The notes: a model not told the origin generated them from the letters alone. Counted from the stretch's first letter, positions 33,401-42,322 are shown. The stretch: DNA of 64,000 nucleotides from an uncultured Flavihumibacter sp. (GCA_902168105.1 CABHOY010000091.1:62001-126000), one strand, 5' to 3'. Made by a program: numbers and translations.

Positions 33401-33448
33401 CCGGGTTGAAACCCGGGGCTATAAACAAGGGGACCCCTGACGGGGTCC
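33399..33448. repeat. GC-rich double-hairpin element, copy 3
   Basis: CCCCGGGTTGAAACCCGGGG (33399-33418) differs from copy 1 by one loop base. The linker CTATAAACAAG is identical, and the second hairpin GGACCCC/GGGGTCC (33431-33448) carries compensating changes in both arms relative to copy 1. It lies about 70 bases past the helicase stop. Confidence 0.85.
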
Positions 33449-33489
33449 TATTGTGTTTTGTTGAATGAGTAACTTATTTACCGTAGCCG

Positions 33490-35784
33490 TTACTCCATTG
33501 TACGGCGATGATAGGCCTGTACGGCTCTGATCTCGGCCCAGGTGGCGGTTTCCCCCAGTCTGGCTTTGATGGGTGCAGAGGCGGTGACACCAAGCTCCTT
33601 TACGAGCGGTAATATAAGGGCGATCTTTTTGTCATCCATAAAGCGGTTGAGCTGCAATTCATCGTTGGCTACGCAGTCTGCCAGGTGGCTTTCTACGGTG
33701 CTCATGGCAAGATCGCGTTCGGCGGAGATTTCCTGGAGCGTTTTGCCTGCAAGGAACAATTCGAGGGTGTCTCGTCGGCTGCCACCTGCCTCACGGGTCT
33801 TTTTTGCAGGCTTTTCTTTTGTGACCTTTGTCTCCTTCGTTTCCTTTGTATCTTTTGTATCCTTTGTATCCTTTGTATCCTTCGCGTCTTTGCCGTCTTT
33901 AGCGTTCTTCGCTTTTTCCGCCGGAGGCCTGCGTAATGCCTCGTAGTCTGGTAGTCCCTCGTTGAACTTTACATTGCCATAACTGGCGTCAGCGAAGATC
34001 TCTAACCTGCTCCAGAGAAAATGCTCCAGCCCGGACAGCTGCAGGACGTACTTCTTTATTTTGGGTATATCCTTTACGATATCCCTTTCCCGACGTACCG
34101 GCTGTATGAAAGATTCATATATTTCATTGGTGAAATAGGCGACTGCCTTCCCGACACGTTCACTCAGCACCGACGTATTACCGGATTGTAGTACTTCTTT
34201 CAGCAGTGGATCCAGTTGCTGTCTGAATTTCAATCCTACCTCGTGTAATGCCGCCGCCCGTTGCTGCAGATTGCGGCTTAACGTTACGGCACTTTCCATG
34301 CCCACCATCTTTTTATCGCGCAGCCAGGCGGCATGTACGTGCAACTCTGCCAGGATCTTTTCTGCACTGAATAATTTCAGCAGCTGTTCTGCCCAGAAGA
34401 CTAACTTCTCTCCTTCCAGTAGCATTTCGAGTTCTTCCTCTTTGTGAAAGCGGGAGGAGAATGCCAGTACCTGTTCATCTGTACGGATAGCGCCGGGGTG
34501 GATCCTTGAGTGCAGCACTAATCCTTCCAGCGAGGTACACCGGCTCAAGGCTACATATACCTGGCCGGGTGCAAAAGCATTACCTGCATCGATGATCGCT
34601 TTTTCAAAGGTGAGCCCCTGACTCTTATGTATGGTGATGGCCCATGCAAGGCGGATAGGATATTGCGTGAAGCTGCCCATCTCTTCCTCGTCCACAGTGC
34701 CTTCTGTTTTGTTCCAGGAATAGCGGATGTTACGCCAGGTCTCTTTTTCGAGCACCAGCGTTTCTTCACTCTCCGCCAGCGTCACCACAATTTTATCGTC
34801 AGGCATGATCTCCTTAACGGTGGCCAGTTTACCATTGAAGTAACGGCGTGGTTCTGCCACATCGTTTTTGATGAACATGACCTGGGCTCCACGCTTGATA
34901 CGCAGGTCCATATCTGTCGGGAGGGCTTTATCACTGAAGTCTCCCTTGATCTCTCCGGCGAACGTATGGATACTACCCGGCATCGCTGCCAGGCGGGCAT
35001 TGTTGATCTCATCTGCACGCCGGTTATGGGTAGTGAGCACGATGTACTGATCGCCGTCGCCTGTAAAATGCGGCAGGTAGCGCTGATTGAGCATTTCGAG
35101 ATCATCCCAGTCCAGTGAACTGTTACGCACACCGTTCAGCAGGCTGATAAAAGTAGCCTCATTTTGACGGTAGATCTTATTCAGTTCTATGAACAGTGGC
35201 GGGGCCTGTTGCATTACCCGCGCGTCAAAGAAAAAGACGCTATCATAAACATCCTTCAATAGCTTCCACTGTTCTTCCGGCATTACAGGCGGAAGCTGGA
35301 AAAGATCCCCAATGTACAGCACCTGTACGCCTCCGAAAGGCAATAAAGGCTGGCCACGGAAATGACGGAGAATGGCGTCAATCGCATCCAGGGTGTCTGC
35401 GCGGACCATACTGACTTCATCAATGATGAGCAGTTCCATCTCCTTCAACAGTTGCTTTTTGTCAATATTGAAGCGGATATTCCGGAACAGGGCATGCGCG
35501 TCTGTCACCCCGTTATCAACCCCAAAAAGGTGCGCGCCCGTAGGCACATACGGACCAAAGGGCAGCTGGAAAAAAGAGTGCATGGTCACACCTCCCGCGT
35601 TAATGGCGGCTACACCTGTAGGCGCTATTACGACGGTATTCTTGGTGGTATGTTGCCGTATATATTTCAGGAATGTCGTCTTTCCTGTACCGGCTTTACC
35701 GGTCAGGAAAATATGGCGGTTGGTATTGTTAATATAGTCTGCCGCCAGATGAAACATCCTATTTGCAGTATCCGGTTGTGGCAT
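33490..35784 (-). CDS. PIF1-like helicase with C-terminal helix-turn-helix
   Basis: A 764-residue SF1 helicase. Walker A GKAGTGKTTFL, TNVVIAPTGVAAINAGG-type motif Ia, Walker B LLIIDEVSMVRADTLD, GDLFQLPPV, and the C-terminal motif VYVALSRCTSLEGLVL place it in the PIF1/RecD-like group that unwinds duplex or G-quadruplex DNA 5' to 3'. A middle region of about 200 helical residues is followed by a repetitive lysine/threonine linker (KDTKDTKDTKET pattern near residues 635-665). A C-terminal domain like the RQC-associated HTH_40 comes last (LFLAGKTLQEISAERDLAMS). This three-part layout is common in Bacteroidota. The linker length is likely to vary because its DNA consists of 9-bp repeats. Confidence 0.88.
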   Translation of the reverse strand: MPQPDTANRMFHLAADYINNTNRHIFLTGKAGTGKTTFLKYIRQHTTKNTVVIAPTGVAAINAGGVTMHSFFQLPFGPYVPTGAHLFGVDNGVTDAHALFRNIRFNIDKKQLLKEMELLIIDEVSMVRADTLDAIDAILRHFRGQPLLPFGGVQVLYIGDLFQLPPVMPEEQWKLLKDVYDSVFFFDARVMQQAPPLFIELNKIYRQNEATFISLLNGVRNSSLDWDDLEMLNQRYLPHFTGDGDQYIVLTTHNRRADEINNARLAAMPGSIHTFAGEIKGDFSDKALPTDMDLRIKRGAQVMFIKNDVAEPRRYFNGKLATVKEIMPDDKIVVTLAESEETLVLEKETWRNIRYSWNKTEGTVDEEEMGSFTQYPIRLAWAITIHKSQGLTFEKAIIDAGNAFAPGQVYVALSRCTSLEGLVLHSRIHPGAIRTDEQVLAFSSRFHKEEELEMLLEGEKLVFWAEQLLKLFSAEKILAELHVHAAWLRDKKMVGMESAVTLSRNLQQRAAALHEVGLKFRQQLDPLLKEVLQSGNTSVLSERVGKAVAYFTNEIYESFIQPVRRERDIVKDIPKIKKYVLQLSGLEHFLWSRLEIFADASYGNVKFNEGLPDYEALRRPPAEKAKNAKDGKDAKDTKDTKDTKDTKETKETKVTKEKPAKKTREAGGSRRDTLELFLAGKTLQEISAERDLAMSTVESHLADCVANDELQLNRFMDDKKIALILPLVKELGVTASAPIKARLGETATWAEIRAVQAYHRRTME
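33835..33890. repeat. 9-bp tandem repeats inside the helicase gene
   Basis: Plus-strand copies of CCTTTGTAT and close variants run back to back and encode the Lys-Asp/Glu-Thr triplets of the linker. As the unit is a multiple of three, copy-number change keeps the reading frame. Confidence 0.75.
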
Positions 35785-35836
35785 CTGTAAAATGTAAGAT
35801 TTAAAAACGAACGGCGAATTTAGGTAAAAACCGGCA

Positions 35837-36727
35837 TTATCTGCTGATCACTACACTCCATTCCGGCCCGCTCTTCACATGATATGTGGCGGAGAAATCG
35901 CCCATGTTGAGGGCAAACGATACATTCAGCAGACTATTCAGATAAACAAGTTCCTTGCCTTCAGGTACGGCCGAAAATGTATTGGCAAATGGCATGGTAC
36001 CACTATATACCTGTTCGGTGCCTTTATAGATCGTTACCTTCAACAGGTCTCCCGGTTGCACGTGCAATTTGCTGAAGGTTTGCTGATCAATGTTCGTCCA
36101 GATATTTCCATACTGAACGTCCAGCACCGGAATATTGCCCTTCACCCTGTTACCGTCAAATATGGGCGCCTGAAAATCGATACTGACTATGGAATCCGCC
36201 AGTTTTGGGCCTACCTGTTGGAACGTGATCTTACCCGCTGCCAGTTTACCTGCCGTATAGGCATAAACATCCCGGCCATGGAAGGTATATGACGCTCCGG
36301 AATTCTTTCTGCGATTTACCGCTTCATCTATCTCCCTGACCTCCGCAATACCCATCTGCCTGGCTACCAGTGTAAGCGTACCATTGTCGGGCGTCACGAA
36401 GTAATGTCCTGTTTTTGTTTTCAGTACTACTGATTTGCGGTCGGACCCAACACCCGGATCAACTACAGATACAAATACAGTACCTGCCGGCCAGTAAGGA
36501 GCGGTTTGCTGCAGCCGGTAAGCCGCTTCCCAGATATTATAGGCGGGTATCTCATGCGTCAGATCGAACATTTGTATGTCGGGAGACAGGCTGTATACTA
36601 CGCCTTTCATTTCAGCGACAGCCCCGTCTTTTAATCCGAAGTCCGTCTGGAAGACCAGTGCATGCCGCTGTGCGAAAGCGGAAAAGCACATCAGGATCAA
36701 ACAATGGAAAAGGAATGTGTGTTTCAT
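35837..36727 (-). CDS. Exported SAM hydroxide adenosyltransferase family protein
   Basis: A 296-residue member of the SAM hydroxide adenosyltransferase / chlorinase-fluorinase superfamily (DUF62). Core motifs are intact: QTDFGLKDGAVAEMKGV, FDLTHEIPAYNIWEAAYRL, VSVVDPGVGSDRK, FVTPDNGTLTLVA and FHGRDVYAYTAGKLA, followed by the C-terminal beta domain. The family cleaves S-adenosylmethionine to adenosine and methionine. Unexpectedly, the protein begins with a clear signal peptide, MKHTFLFHCLILMCFSAFAQ, so it should reach the periplasm, where SAM is not thought to be made. An alternative substrate or uptake-linked role is possible. It diverges from the copper-binding protein gene. Confidence 0.87.
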   Translation of the reverse strand: MKHTFLFHCLILMCFSAFAQRHALVFQTDFGLKDGAVAEMKGVVYSLSPDIQMFDLTHEIPAYNIWEAAYRLQQTAPYWPAGTVFVSVVDPGVGSDRKSVVLKTKTGHYFVTPDNGTLTLVARQMGIAEVREIDEAVNRRKNSGASYTFHGRDVYAYTAGKLAAGKITFQQVGPKLADSIVSIDFQAPIFDGNRVKGNIPVLDVQYGNIWTNIDQQTFSKLHVQPGDLLKVTIYKGTEQVYSGTMPFANTFSAVPEGKELVYLNSLLNVSFALNMGDFSATYHVKSGPEWSVVISR

Positions 36728-36845
36728 TCCTGCAAATTAGCAAATTCCTTTTCAATATCTGCAGAGTATGCTTGTTCAAATTTGTATGGTATTTGGGGTA
36801 ATGCTTTTGGGAACATTTTATTATTAAACCACCAATACTTAAAAC

Positions 36846-37184
36846 ATGACCACCGGTTATCATTTCTACAAAGATTGTATTGACGCCTGTTTACGCTGTG
36901 CAGCTGTTTGTAATCATTGTGCCTCCTCCTGTACGCAGGAAAAGGATGTAACGATGATGGCCCGTTGCATCAGGCTGGACATGGAGTGTGCGGCTGCCTG
37001 TTATGCTGCAGCACAGCTGATGAGCATGGGCAGCAGTTACGCCGTACAACTGTGTTCTGTTTGTGCTGACATATGCGAAGCCTGCGCGGCCGAATGTGGT
37101 AAACATAGTAACGAACATTGCCAGGAATGTGCGGAGATCTGTAAACAATGTGCAGAAGCCTGTAGAAAAATGCTTGTATCCTGA
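36846..37184 (+). CDS. Four-helix-bundle copper-binding protein
   Basis: A 112-residue cytoplasmic protein with 19 cysteines, many in CxxxC or CxxC spacing along helices (CIDACLRCAAVCNHC; CSVCADICEACAAEC; CQECAEICKQCAEAC). This is the Csp/DUF326 four-helix-bundle family, which stores copper(I) inside the bundle. The absence of a signal peptide points to cytosolic Csp. The stop codon overlaps the start of the HD-domain gene by one base, so the two are translationally coupled. A copper-export module lies about 10 kb away, but with no shared transcription. Confidence 0.88.
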   Translation: MTTGYHFYKDCIDACLRCAAVCNHCASSCTQEKDVTMMARCIRLDMECAAACYAAAQLMSMGSSYAVQLCSVCADICEACAAECGKHSNEHCQECAEICKQCAEACRKMLVS

Positions 37185-37732
37185 TGGACGTACTTACCGA
37201 TATAGAAGAATTTGCCCGTCAGGCGCATGGAGACCAGCAAAGGAAATTTGCAGATGAACCTTATATCATGCATCCCATCCGGGTGATGCAACACTGCAAA
37301 GAATATACGTCAGATCTTCCGGTACTATCGGCTGCCTTGCTGCATGATGTGCTGGAAGATACTGCTGTTACAAAAGAGGACCTCTCTGCTTATCTATGGG
37401 GCGTAATGCCTACAGAAGAAGCCTTCAGGACATTGTCGCTCGTTGTGGAACTGACCGACGTGTATATCAAAAAGGATTATCCGAAGTGGAACAGGCGAAA
37501 GCGAAAACAGGCAGAGGCAGAACGGATGGGCAGAACAAGCGCGGCTGCACAAACGATCAAGTACGCTGACATTATTGACAACTGCCTGGATATTGCCAAT
37601 TCATCTTCCGACTTTATGCCGAAGTTCCTGCATGAGTGCCGGATATTGCTGAAGATGATGGACAAAGGTAATCCCCAGCTTCGTGAGAAGGCAATGGCCA
37701 CTGTCAGCAAATTCCTTCAACAGGTGAAGTAA
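37184..37732 (+). CDS. HD-domain phosphohydrolase, RelA/SpoT-like
   Basis: A 182-residue protein related to the metal-dependent HD hydrolase domain of SpoT (guanosine polyphosphate pyrophosphohydrolases). Visible features are FARQAHGDQQRKFADEPYIMHPIRVM with its first metal-binding His, ALLHDVLEDT with the HD pair, and KYADIIDNCLDI with the late conserved Asp. A synthetase domain is absent, so it should only degrade (p)ppGpp or a related nucleotide. The ATG overlaps the stop of the copper-binding protein gene in a TGATG arrangement. The stop lies seven bases from the end of the convergent permease gene. Confidence 0.85.
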   Translation: MDVLTDIEEFARQAHGDQQRKFADEPYIMHPIRVMQHCKEYTSDLPVLSAALLHDVLEDTAVTKEDLSAYLWGVMPTEEAFRTLSLVVELTDVYIKKDYPKWNRRKRKQAEAERMGRTSAAAQTIKYADIIDNCLDIANSSSDFMPKFLHECRILLKMMDKGNPQLREKAMATVSKFLQQVK

Positions 37733-37739
37733 TCCAATA

Positions 37740-38960
37740 CTACTCATATCGTAAGGCCTCTATAGGATCGAGGCGGGAGGCCTTCTGCGCCGGATAATAT
37801 CCGAAGAATACGCCTGTCAGTGCACATACCATAAAAGACAAAATAATAGAGGATTCCGACACCATTGTCGGCCAGTTCAGGAAGTAAGTGATCAGCTTCG
37901 CTGATGTAACGCCCAGTACCACTCCTATCAATCCACCGGTAATACTGATCATGATCGCCTCTATGAGGAACTGCATAAGTATATCAATGCCTCTTGCGCC
38001 AATGGACATACGTAACCCTATTTCGCGTGTACGTTCTGTAACCGATACGTACATGATATTCATGATCCCGATCCCCCCGATAACGAGAGAGATGCCGGCG
38101 ATAGCCGTTAATAGTATGGTGAGCAGATTACTGGTAGAGCTCAATGTACTGATCAGTTCCGCCATTGTTCTCACCTGGAAATCATCTTCATCGGCATCGC
38201 GTAGCCTGTGGGATTTTCTCAGAATGGTGGTGATCTCTTTCGTAGCTGCATCTGTAGCTGCTTCACTTACCGCAGAAACGTACAAGGTCCGGAAATAGAT
38301 CGTAGCAAGGATACGTTTCTGAACGGTGGTATAAGGCGCCAGGATCACATCGTCCTGGTCCTGTCCGAAGGAGCTCTGTCCTTTTGCCGCCAGTATACCG
38401 ATCACCTGGAAGGGAATGTTATTGAAACGGATGATCTTTCCTACAGGATTTTCTCCGTTCGGGAAAAGGCTGCTTACAACGGTTTGTCCGAGCAAACAGA
38501 CTTTAGCAGAAGCTCTTACATCTTCATCTGTAAATACCACGCCATCCTGCAAGGTCCACTTGCGGATGTCGAGGTACGCAGGACTTACTCCCTGTATGCT
38601 TGTAGGCCAGTTTAACGCACCGTTGATGGATTGTCCGCTGGATGTAGCGGCAGGCGATATAGCGCTGATATTGAGCGCCTGTTTCTCCAGCGCCTTTACA
38701 TCTTCGATAGTTAGCGTTTGCACACTGGCGCCTCCCAGCCTGGCGCCGCCGGTCACATTACTGGCGGGCAGAATCGTGATCATGTTAGACCCCATACTGG
38801 AAAGCTGTGATTGGATACTTTCCTTAGAACCCTGTCCGATAGCCACCATGGCAATAACTGCCGCCACCCCGATGATGATGCCCAGCATGGTGAGGAAAGC
38901 CCTCAGTTTATTACGCTGCAAGGCTTTTAATGCGATCCGTATGAGGTTCAGAATGTTCAT
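37740..38960 (-). CDS. MacB-type ABC transporter permease
   Basis: A 406-residue permease of the MacB/FtsX type: a transmembrane helix near residue 20 (LRAFLTMLGIIIGVAAVIAMV), a periplasmic MacB_PCD domain (about 40-270), and three further helices (LLTAIAGISLVIGGIGIMNIMYVSVTERTREIGLRMSIGAR is the conserved cytoplasmic-loop region between them). It partners with the ATPase encoded just upstream. The ATG at 38960 is chosen over an in-frame TTG two codons earlier, giving a two-base gap from the ATPase stop. With the adaptor and TolC genes it forms a tripartite pump for macrolides, peptides or siderophores, substrate unknown. Confidence 0.9.
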   Translation of the reverse strand: MNILNLIRIALKALQRNKLRAFLTMLGIIIGVAAVIAMVAIGQGSKESIQSQLSSMGSNMITILPASNVTGGARLGGASVQTLTIEDVKALEKQALNISAISPAATSSGQSINGALNWPTSIQGVSPAYLDIRKWTLQDGVVFTDEDVRASAKVCLLGQTVVSSLFPNGENPVGKIIRFNNIPFQVIGILAAKGQSSFGQDQDDVILAPYTTVQKRILATIYFRTLYVSAVSEAATDAATKEITTILRKSHRLRDADEDDFQVRTMAELISTLSSTSNLLTILLTAIAGISLVIGGIGIMNIMYVSVTERTREIGLRMSIGARGIDILMQFLIEAIMISITGGLIGVVLGVTSAKLITYFLNWPTMVSESSIILSFMVCALTGVFFGYYPAQKASRLDPIEALRYE

Positions 38961-38962
38961 AA

Positions 38963-39712
38963 TCAATAATCATCTGCCGGTGGCAAGGCCGCCAGCGCTT
39001 CTTTAGCCGAACGTATATTTTCATTGACAGTATCCTTCACGACCTTTCCATCGCGCAGCATCACGGTACGGCCGCTGAAGGCCGCGATATCCGGTTCGTG
39101 GGTAACGAATACGATCGTCTTGCCCTGTTCCTGATTCAATTCCTGCATCAGGGCCATAATCTCGTAGGATGTGCGTGTATCAAGGTTACCGGTAGCTTCA
39201 TCGGCCAGTATCATAACGGGCTCGTTGACCAGGGCGCGGGCAATAGCCACGCGTTGCTGCTGGCCGCCCGACAACTGATTAGGCGTATGTCCCAGCCGCT
39301 CTCCCAGCTTTACCGCTTCGAGTGAATGCACCGCCCGTTGCCTGCGTTGTTCATGGCTGATCTCCATGTTATACAGCAAAGGTAATTCTACATTTTCCAG
39401 TGCGGACGTACGCGGCAGGAGGTTATAAGCCTGGAACACAAAACCGATCTTCCTGTTGCGTAAGCGCGCCAGTTCATTGCGGGACTGTTGTCCGATATTC
39501 ACGCCATCCAGCAGATAGTTACCATCTGTAGGTTTATCAAGGCATCCCAGTATATTCAGCAAGGTCGTTTTCCCGGATCCGCTGCTACCCATAATGGTCA
39601 CGAACTCGCCTGCAAATACATCGAACGAAACACCTTTCAGTGCGCGCACTATTTCCGTTCCCATGCGGAACTCCCTTTTGATGTTCTGTATTTCGAGGAT
39701 CTTCTTGCTCAT
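38963..39712 (-). CDS. MacB-type ABC transporter ATPase
   Basis: A 249-residue ATP-binding protein: Walker A GSSGSGKTTLL, Q-loop FVFQAYNLLP, ABC signature LSGGQQQRVAIARAL, Walker B VMILADEATGNLD and H-loop VTHEPDI. It belongs to the MacB/LolD/FtsE subgroup and powers the permease downstream. In E. coli MacB both parts are one polypeptide, here they are split. The start codon overlaps the adaptor gene's stop by four bases (ATGA), so translation is coupled. Confidence 0.93.
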   Translation of the reverse strand: MSKKILEIQNIKREFRMGTEIVRALKGVSFDVFAGEFVTIMGSSGSGKTTLLNILGCLDKPTDGNYLLDGVNIGQQSRNELARLRNRKIGFVFQAYNLLPRTSALENVELPLLYNMEISHEQRRQRAVHSLEAVKLGERLGHTPNQLSGGQQQRVAIARALVNEPVMILADEATGNLDTRTSYEIMALMQELNQEQGKTIVFVTHEPDIAAFSGRTVMLRDGKVVKDTVNENIRSAKEALAALPPADDY

Positions 39713-40965
39713 CGTCTCCTTCTTTGCGGCATGAAAGGACTGGCTTGTCCGCCACTACCTGCTGCCTTCTTATCAGTAACTTCCTGCATGCCGGTTATTA
39801 CATCTTCATCGGGCGATAGTCCGGATAATACTTCTGCTCTTGTATTATCATTCAGGCCGATCTCCACTTTCTTCTGCAACAACGTATCCCCTCTTTGCAC
39901 CCATACATAGTTGGTCGCTTCAGCGTTCTTCGCTTTATCATGCATCAAATGTCTTGCAGTATCGCGGTCGCCTCCGGTCACGGGCATCGCACGTTTATGA
40001 CGTTCAGCTGCCGGAGGAGCGATGGCGATGAGTTTAAACTTCTTCGACAAGGCCGAATCAGGTTTAAACATCAGTGCTTTGGAAGGGATCAACAGCGCGT
40101 GATCTCTTTCTGCCGTATAGATAGTGACGGTAGCTGTCATACCGGGTTTCAGTTTCATATCGTCATTATTAGCACTGATGATGGTCGTATATGTTACCAC
40201 GTTAGCTGAAACAGATGGCCGCAGGCGGATCTCCTCAACCTTTCCTGCAAATTCATCATTCAGGTAAGCATCAACGGTAAATGACACCCGCTGACTGTCC
40301 CGCACATTACCGATATCAGCTTCATCTACACTGGCCTGTACCTGCATTTTCGTAATATCTTTAGCGATCACAAACAAGGTCGGTGTATTGAAGCTGGAGG
40401 CTACTGTTTGTCCGACGCTCACACTTCTGTTCAGCACCACCCCATCTATCGGAGAATAAATTTCTGTAAAGAACAGGTTCCTTTCCGCTGTCCTCAATGA
40501 GGCCTGGGCGCTTGCCACGCTGGCGACTGCGGCCTTATTCAGGAAGTTCGCATTGTCATAATCAGCCCTGCTGATAGCGCCTACTTTATACAGCTGCTCC
40601 TGCCTTTTGAACTGGGCTTCCTGGTATACCTGCTGACTTTGCGCATTGGCCACCTGGCCCCTGTTACGGTCTACTTCGGCTTGTAACAATACCTTATCCA
40701 GCTCGGCCAGCAGTTGTCCTTTTTTTACTTCCGAGTTGAAATCGGCATAGATGTATTTCAGTATCCCGGACACCTGTGTACCAACGGCCACGGTATCCAC
40801 AGGCTGTACTGCACCCGTGGCTGTTACACTCGTAGAAATGTGGCCATAGAAAGGTTTCTGTGTGGTGATCACAACGGGATTCTCCTTCTTCCTGAAAAAG
40901 AAATACCAGACGGCCGCCAGGGCCACCAGCACCACTATTATCGTTATAATCTTCTTCCTGTTCAT
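39709..40965 (-). CDS. MacA-type periplasmic adaptor
   Basis: A 418-residue membrane-fusion protein of the HlyD/MacA type. One N-terminal helix (KIITIIVVLVALAAVWYFFF) anchors it in the inner membrane. Then come the lipoyl half-motif VQPVDTVAVGTQVSGILKYIY, an alpha-helical hairpin (about residues 95-165), its second lipoyl half YSPIDGVVLNRSVSVGQTV, a beta-barrel (LRPSVSANVVTYTTII), and an extended C-terminal region with a disordered insertion (about 310-350). It joins the ABC pair to TolC. Its gene follows the TolC gene by 16 bases. Confidence 0.92.
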   Translation of the reverse strand: MNRKKIITIIVVLVALAAVWYFFFRKKENPVVITTQKPFYGHISTSVTATGAVQPVDTVAVGTQVSGILKYIYADFNSEVKKGQLLAELDKVLLQAEVDRNRGQVANAQSQQVYQEAQFKRQEQLYKVGAISRADYDNANFLNKAAVASVASAQASLRTAERNLFFTEIYSPIDGVVLNRSVSVGQTVASSFNTPTLFVIAKDITKMQVQASVDEADIGNVRDSQRVSFTVDAYLNDEFAGKVEEIRLRPSVSANVVTYTTIISANNDDMKLKPGMTATVTIYTAERDHALLIPSKALMFKPDSALSKKFKLIAIAPPAAERHKRAMPVTGGDRDTARHLMHDKAKNAEATNYVWVQRGDTLLQKKVEIGLNDNTRAEVLSGLSPDEDVITGMQEVTDKKAAGSGGQASPFMPQRRRR

Positions 40966-40981
40966 CCGTTATTTTTTTATG

Positions 40982-42322
40982 CTATAACTTAACGGGTACG
41001 CCCCTGTAGAAATCATATATCCTGACATATAATGCAGCGCTGTATTTTGCCTGGATGTAAGACTGCATAGCCTGTACATAGAGGTTCTTTTGCTGTAATA
41101 CTTCAACGGTATTGGCTGCGCCTATCTTCAGCTGTTCGTTTGCGATACGGTAACTTTCCTGCGTAAAACGCAGCTGCTCCACGGCCGCATCGTATTGCCC
41201 CTGTGCATTCAACACATTGATATATGCGCGCTCCACCGCCTGTGAGAGGTTTAAACGTGTGTTCTGCAGCGTGAGTTCCGCCTGTTCCACTCCGATCTTC
41301 GCCTTCTCTTCATTTACTCTATTTACCCGGCGACTAAAGATCGGGACTGATAAAGTCAGTCCTACCTGTTGATAGAAATTGTTATCGGCCTGCTTCAGAA
41401 AAGTATTGTTGTCAATGCCTGTATAGTTGGTACCCAGCCCTGCCCCGGCAGTCAATGCAGGCAAATAACCCGCCCTCGCTTTCTTTACGTCCAATGCCGC
41501 TACCTCTACGCCCAGCTCACTGCTTTTTACTTCCGGCCTTACGGACAATGCTGTTTTTTGTGCATCGAGTAATGGAGTGAGCAAGGCATATCCCATTAAT
41601 GTATCCGGTTCCACAATGGCGAAAGGCGTTTCCGTAGGTAGCTGCAATAATTGTTTTAATACAAGTACGAAATTCCGGTGTTGGTTCTGTGCAGTGACAA
41701 GTGTGTACTTATCATTTGCCAACTGGGCCTGTAGCTGTATGAGGTCTTTCAGCGCTACGGAGCCTACATCATAGAATTGCTGTTGTTGCTGTACCTGTGC
41801 CTGGGAAGTAGCCACTACGTCCTGCACATATACGATATTCTCTTTGGCCAGCAGAATGTTCAGATATGCTTCGGTGATCTGTAAAGTGATATCATTTTCT
41901 GTTGCGGCGAGGTCCAGTCCTGCAACTTTCACCAGGAGATCTTTTTGCAGGATATCATTCCTCAGAAAGCCTCCGTTATATAAAGTAACGGCAGAATTAA
42001 CGGAAGTACTTCCGGACAAGCGTGTACCCGATCTGAGGTTACCGGTATTATTGTCTGTTGCATTACTATGTGTTAAAGTAGGCGAAACACTTGCAGAGAG
42101 ATTAGGCAGCACGGCCGATCTTGAAAGTACGAGGTCCTGTTCAGTACTTAGCCGGTTTAACCGGAAGCTGTTCAGGGTAATATTGTTTGCCTTTGCATAA
42201 TCGAGGCAGGCCTGTAAATCCCACTTCGCAGGTAGTTGCCCTGGCAGGGCGGTACTATCCTGTGCGTATAAAGGAGTAATCCTGAAGATGAAGATCAAAA
42301 AGAGTATGTATCTGCTGAACAT
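40982..42322 (-). CDS. TolC-family outer-membrane protein
   Basis: A 446-residue exported protein (signal peptide ending PLYAQ) with two repeats of the TolC fold: long coiled helices such as LQLPTETPFAIVEP-flanked helix pairs and RLNLSQAVERAYINVLNAQGQYD, and beta-barrel segments LSASVSPTLTHS and TAGAGLGTNYTGI. TolC proteins form the outer-membrane channel of tripartite pumps. The gene is first in a TolC-MacA-ATPase-permease operon on the minus strand. A short tail about TKYSAALYVRIYDFYRGVPVKL ends the protein. Confidence 0.93.
   Translation of the reverse strand: MFSRYILFLIFIFRITPLYAQDSTALPGQLPAKWDLQACLDYAKANNITLNSFRLNRLSTEQDLVLSRSAVLPNLSASVSPTLTHSNATDNNTGNLRSGTRLSGSTSVNSAVTLYNGGFLRNDILQKDLLVKVAGLDLAATENDITLQITEAYLNILLAKENIVYVQDVVATSQAQVQQQQQFYDVGSVALKDLIQLQAQLANDKYTLVTAQNQHRNFVLVLKQLLQLPTETPFAIVEPDTLMGYALLTPLLDAQKTALSVRPEVKSSELGVEVAALDVKKARAGYLPALTAGAGLGTNYTGIDNNTFLKQADNNFYQQVGLTLSVPIFSRRVNRVNEEKAKIGVEQAELTLQNTRLNLSQAVERAYINVLNAQGQYDAAVEQLRFTQESYRIANEQLKIGAANTVEVLQQKNLYVQAMQSYIQAKYSAALYVRIYDFYRGVPVKL

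Larger units (their letters stand above)
33108..33489. other. Intergenic region: promoter, 54-bp array, hairpin element
   Basis: A 382-base gap between two minus-strand genes. The right part holds the helicase 3' region with the hairpin element, the middle a three-unit tandem array, and the left the oxidoreductase promoter with its palindrome. No gene is supported. Confidence 0.7.
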
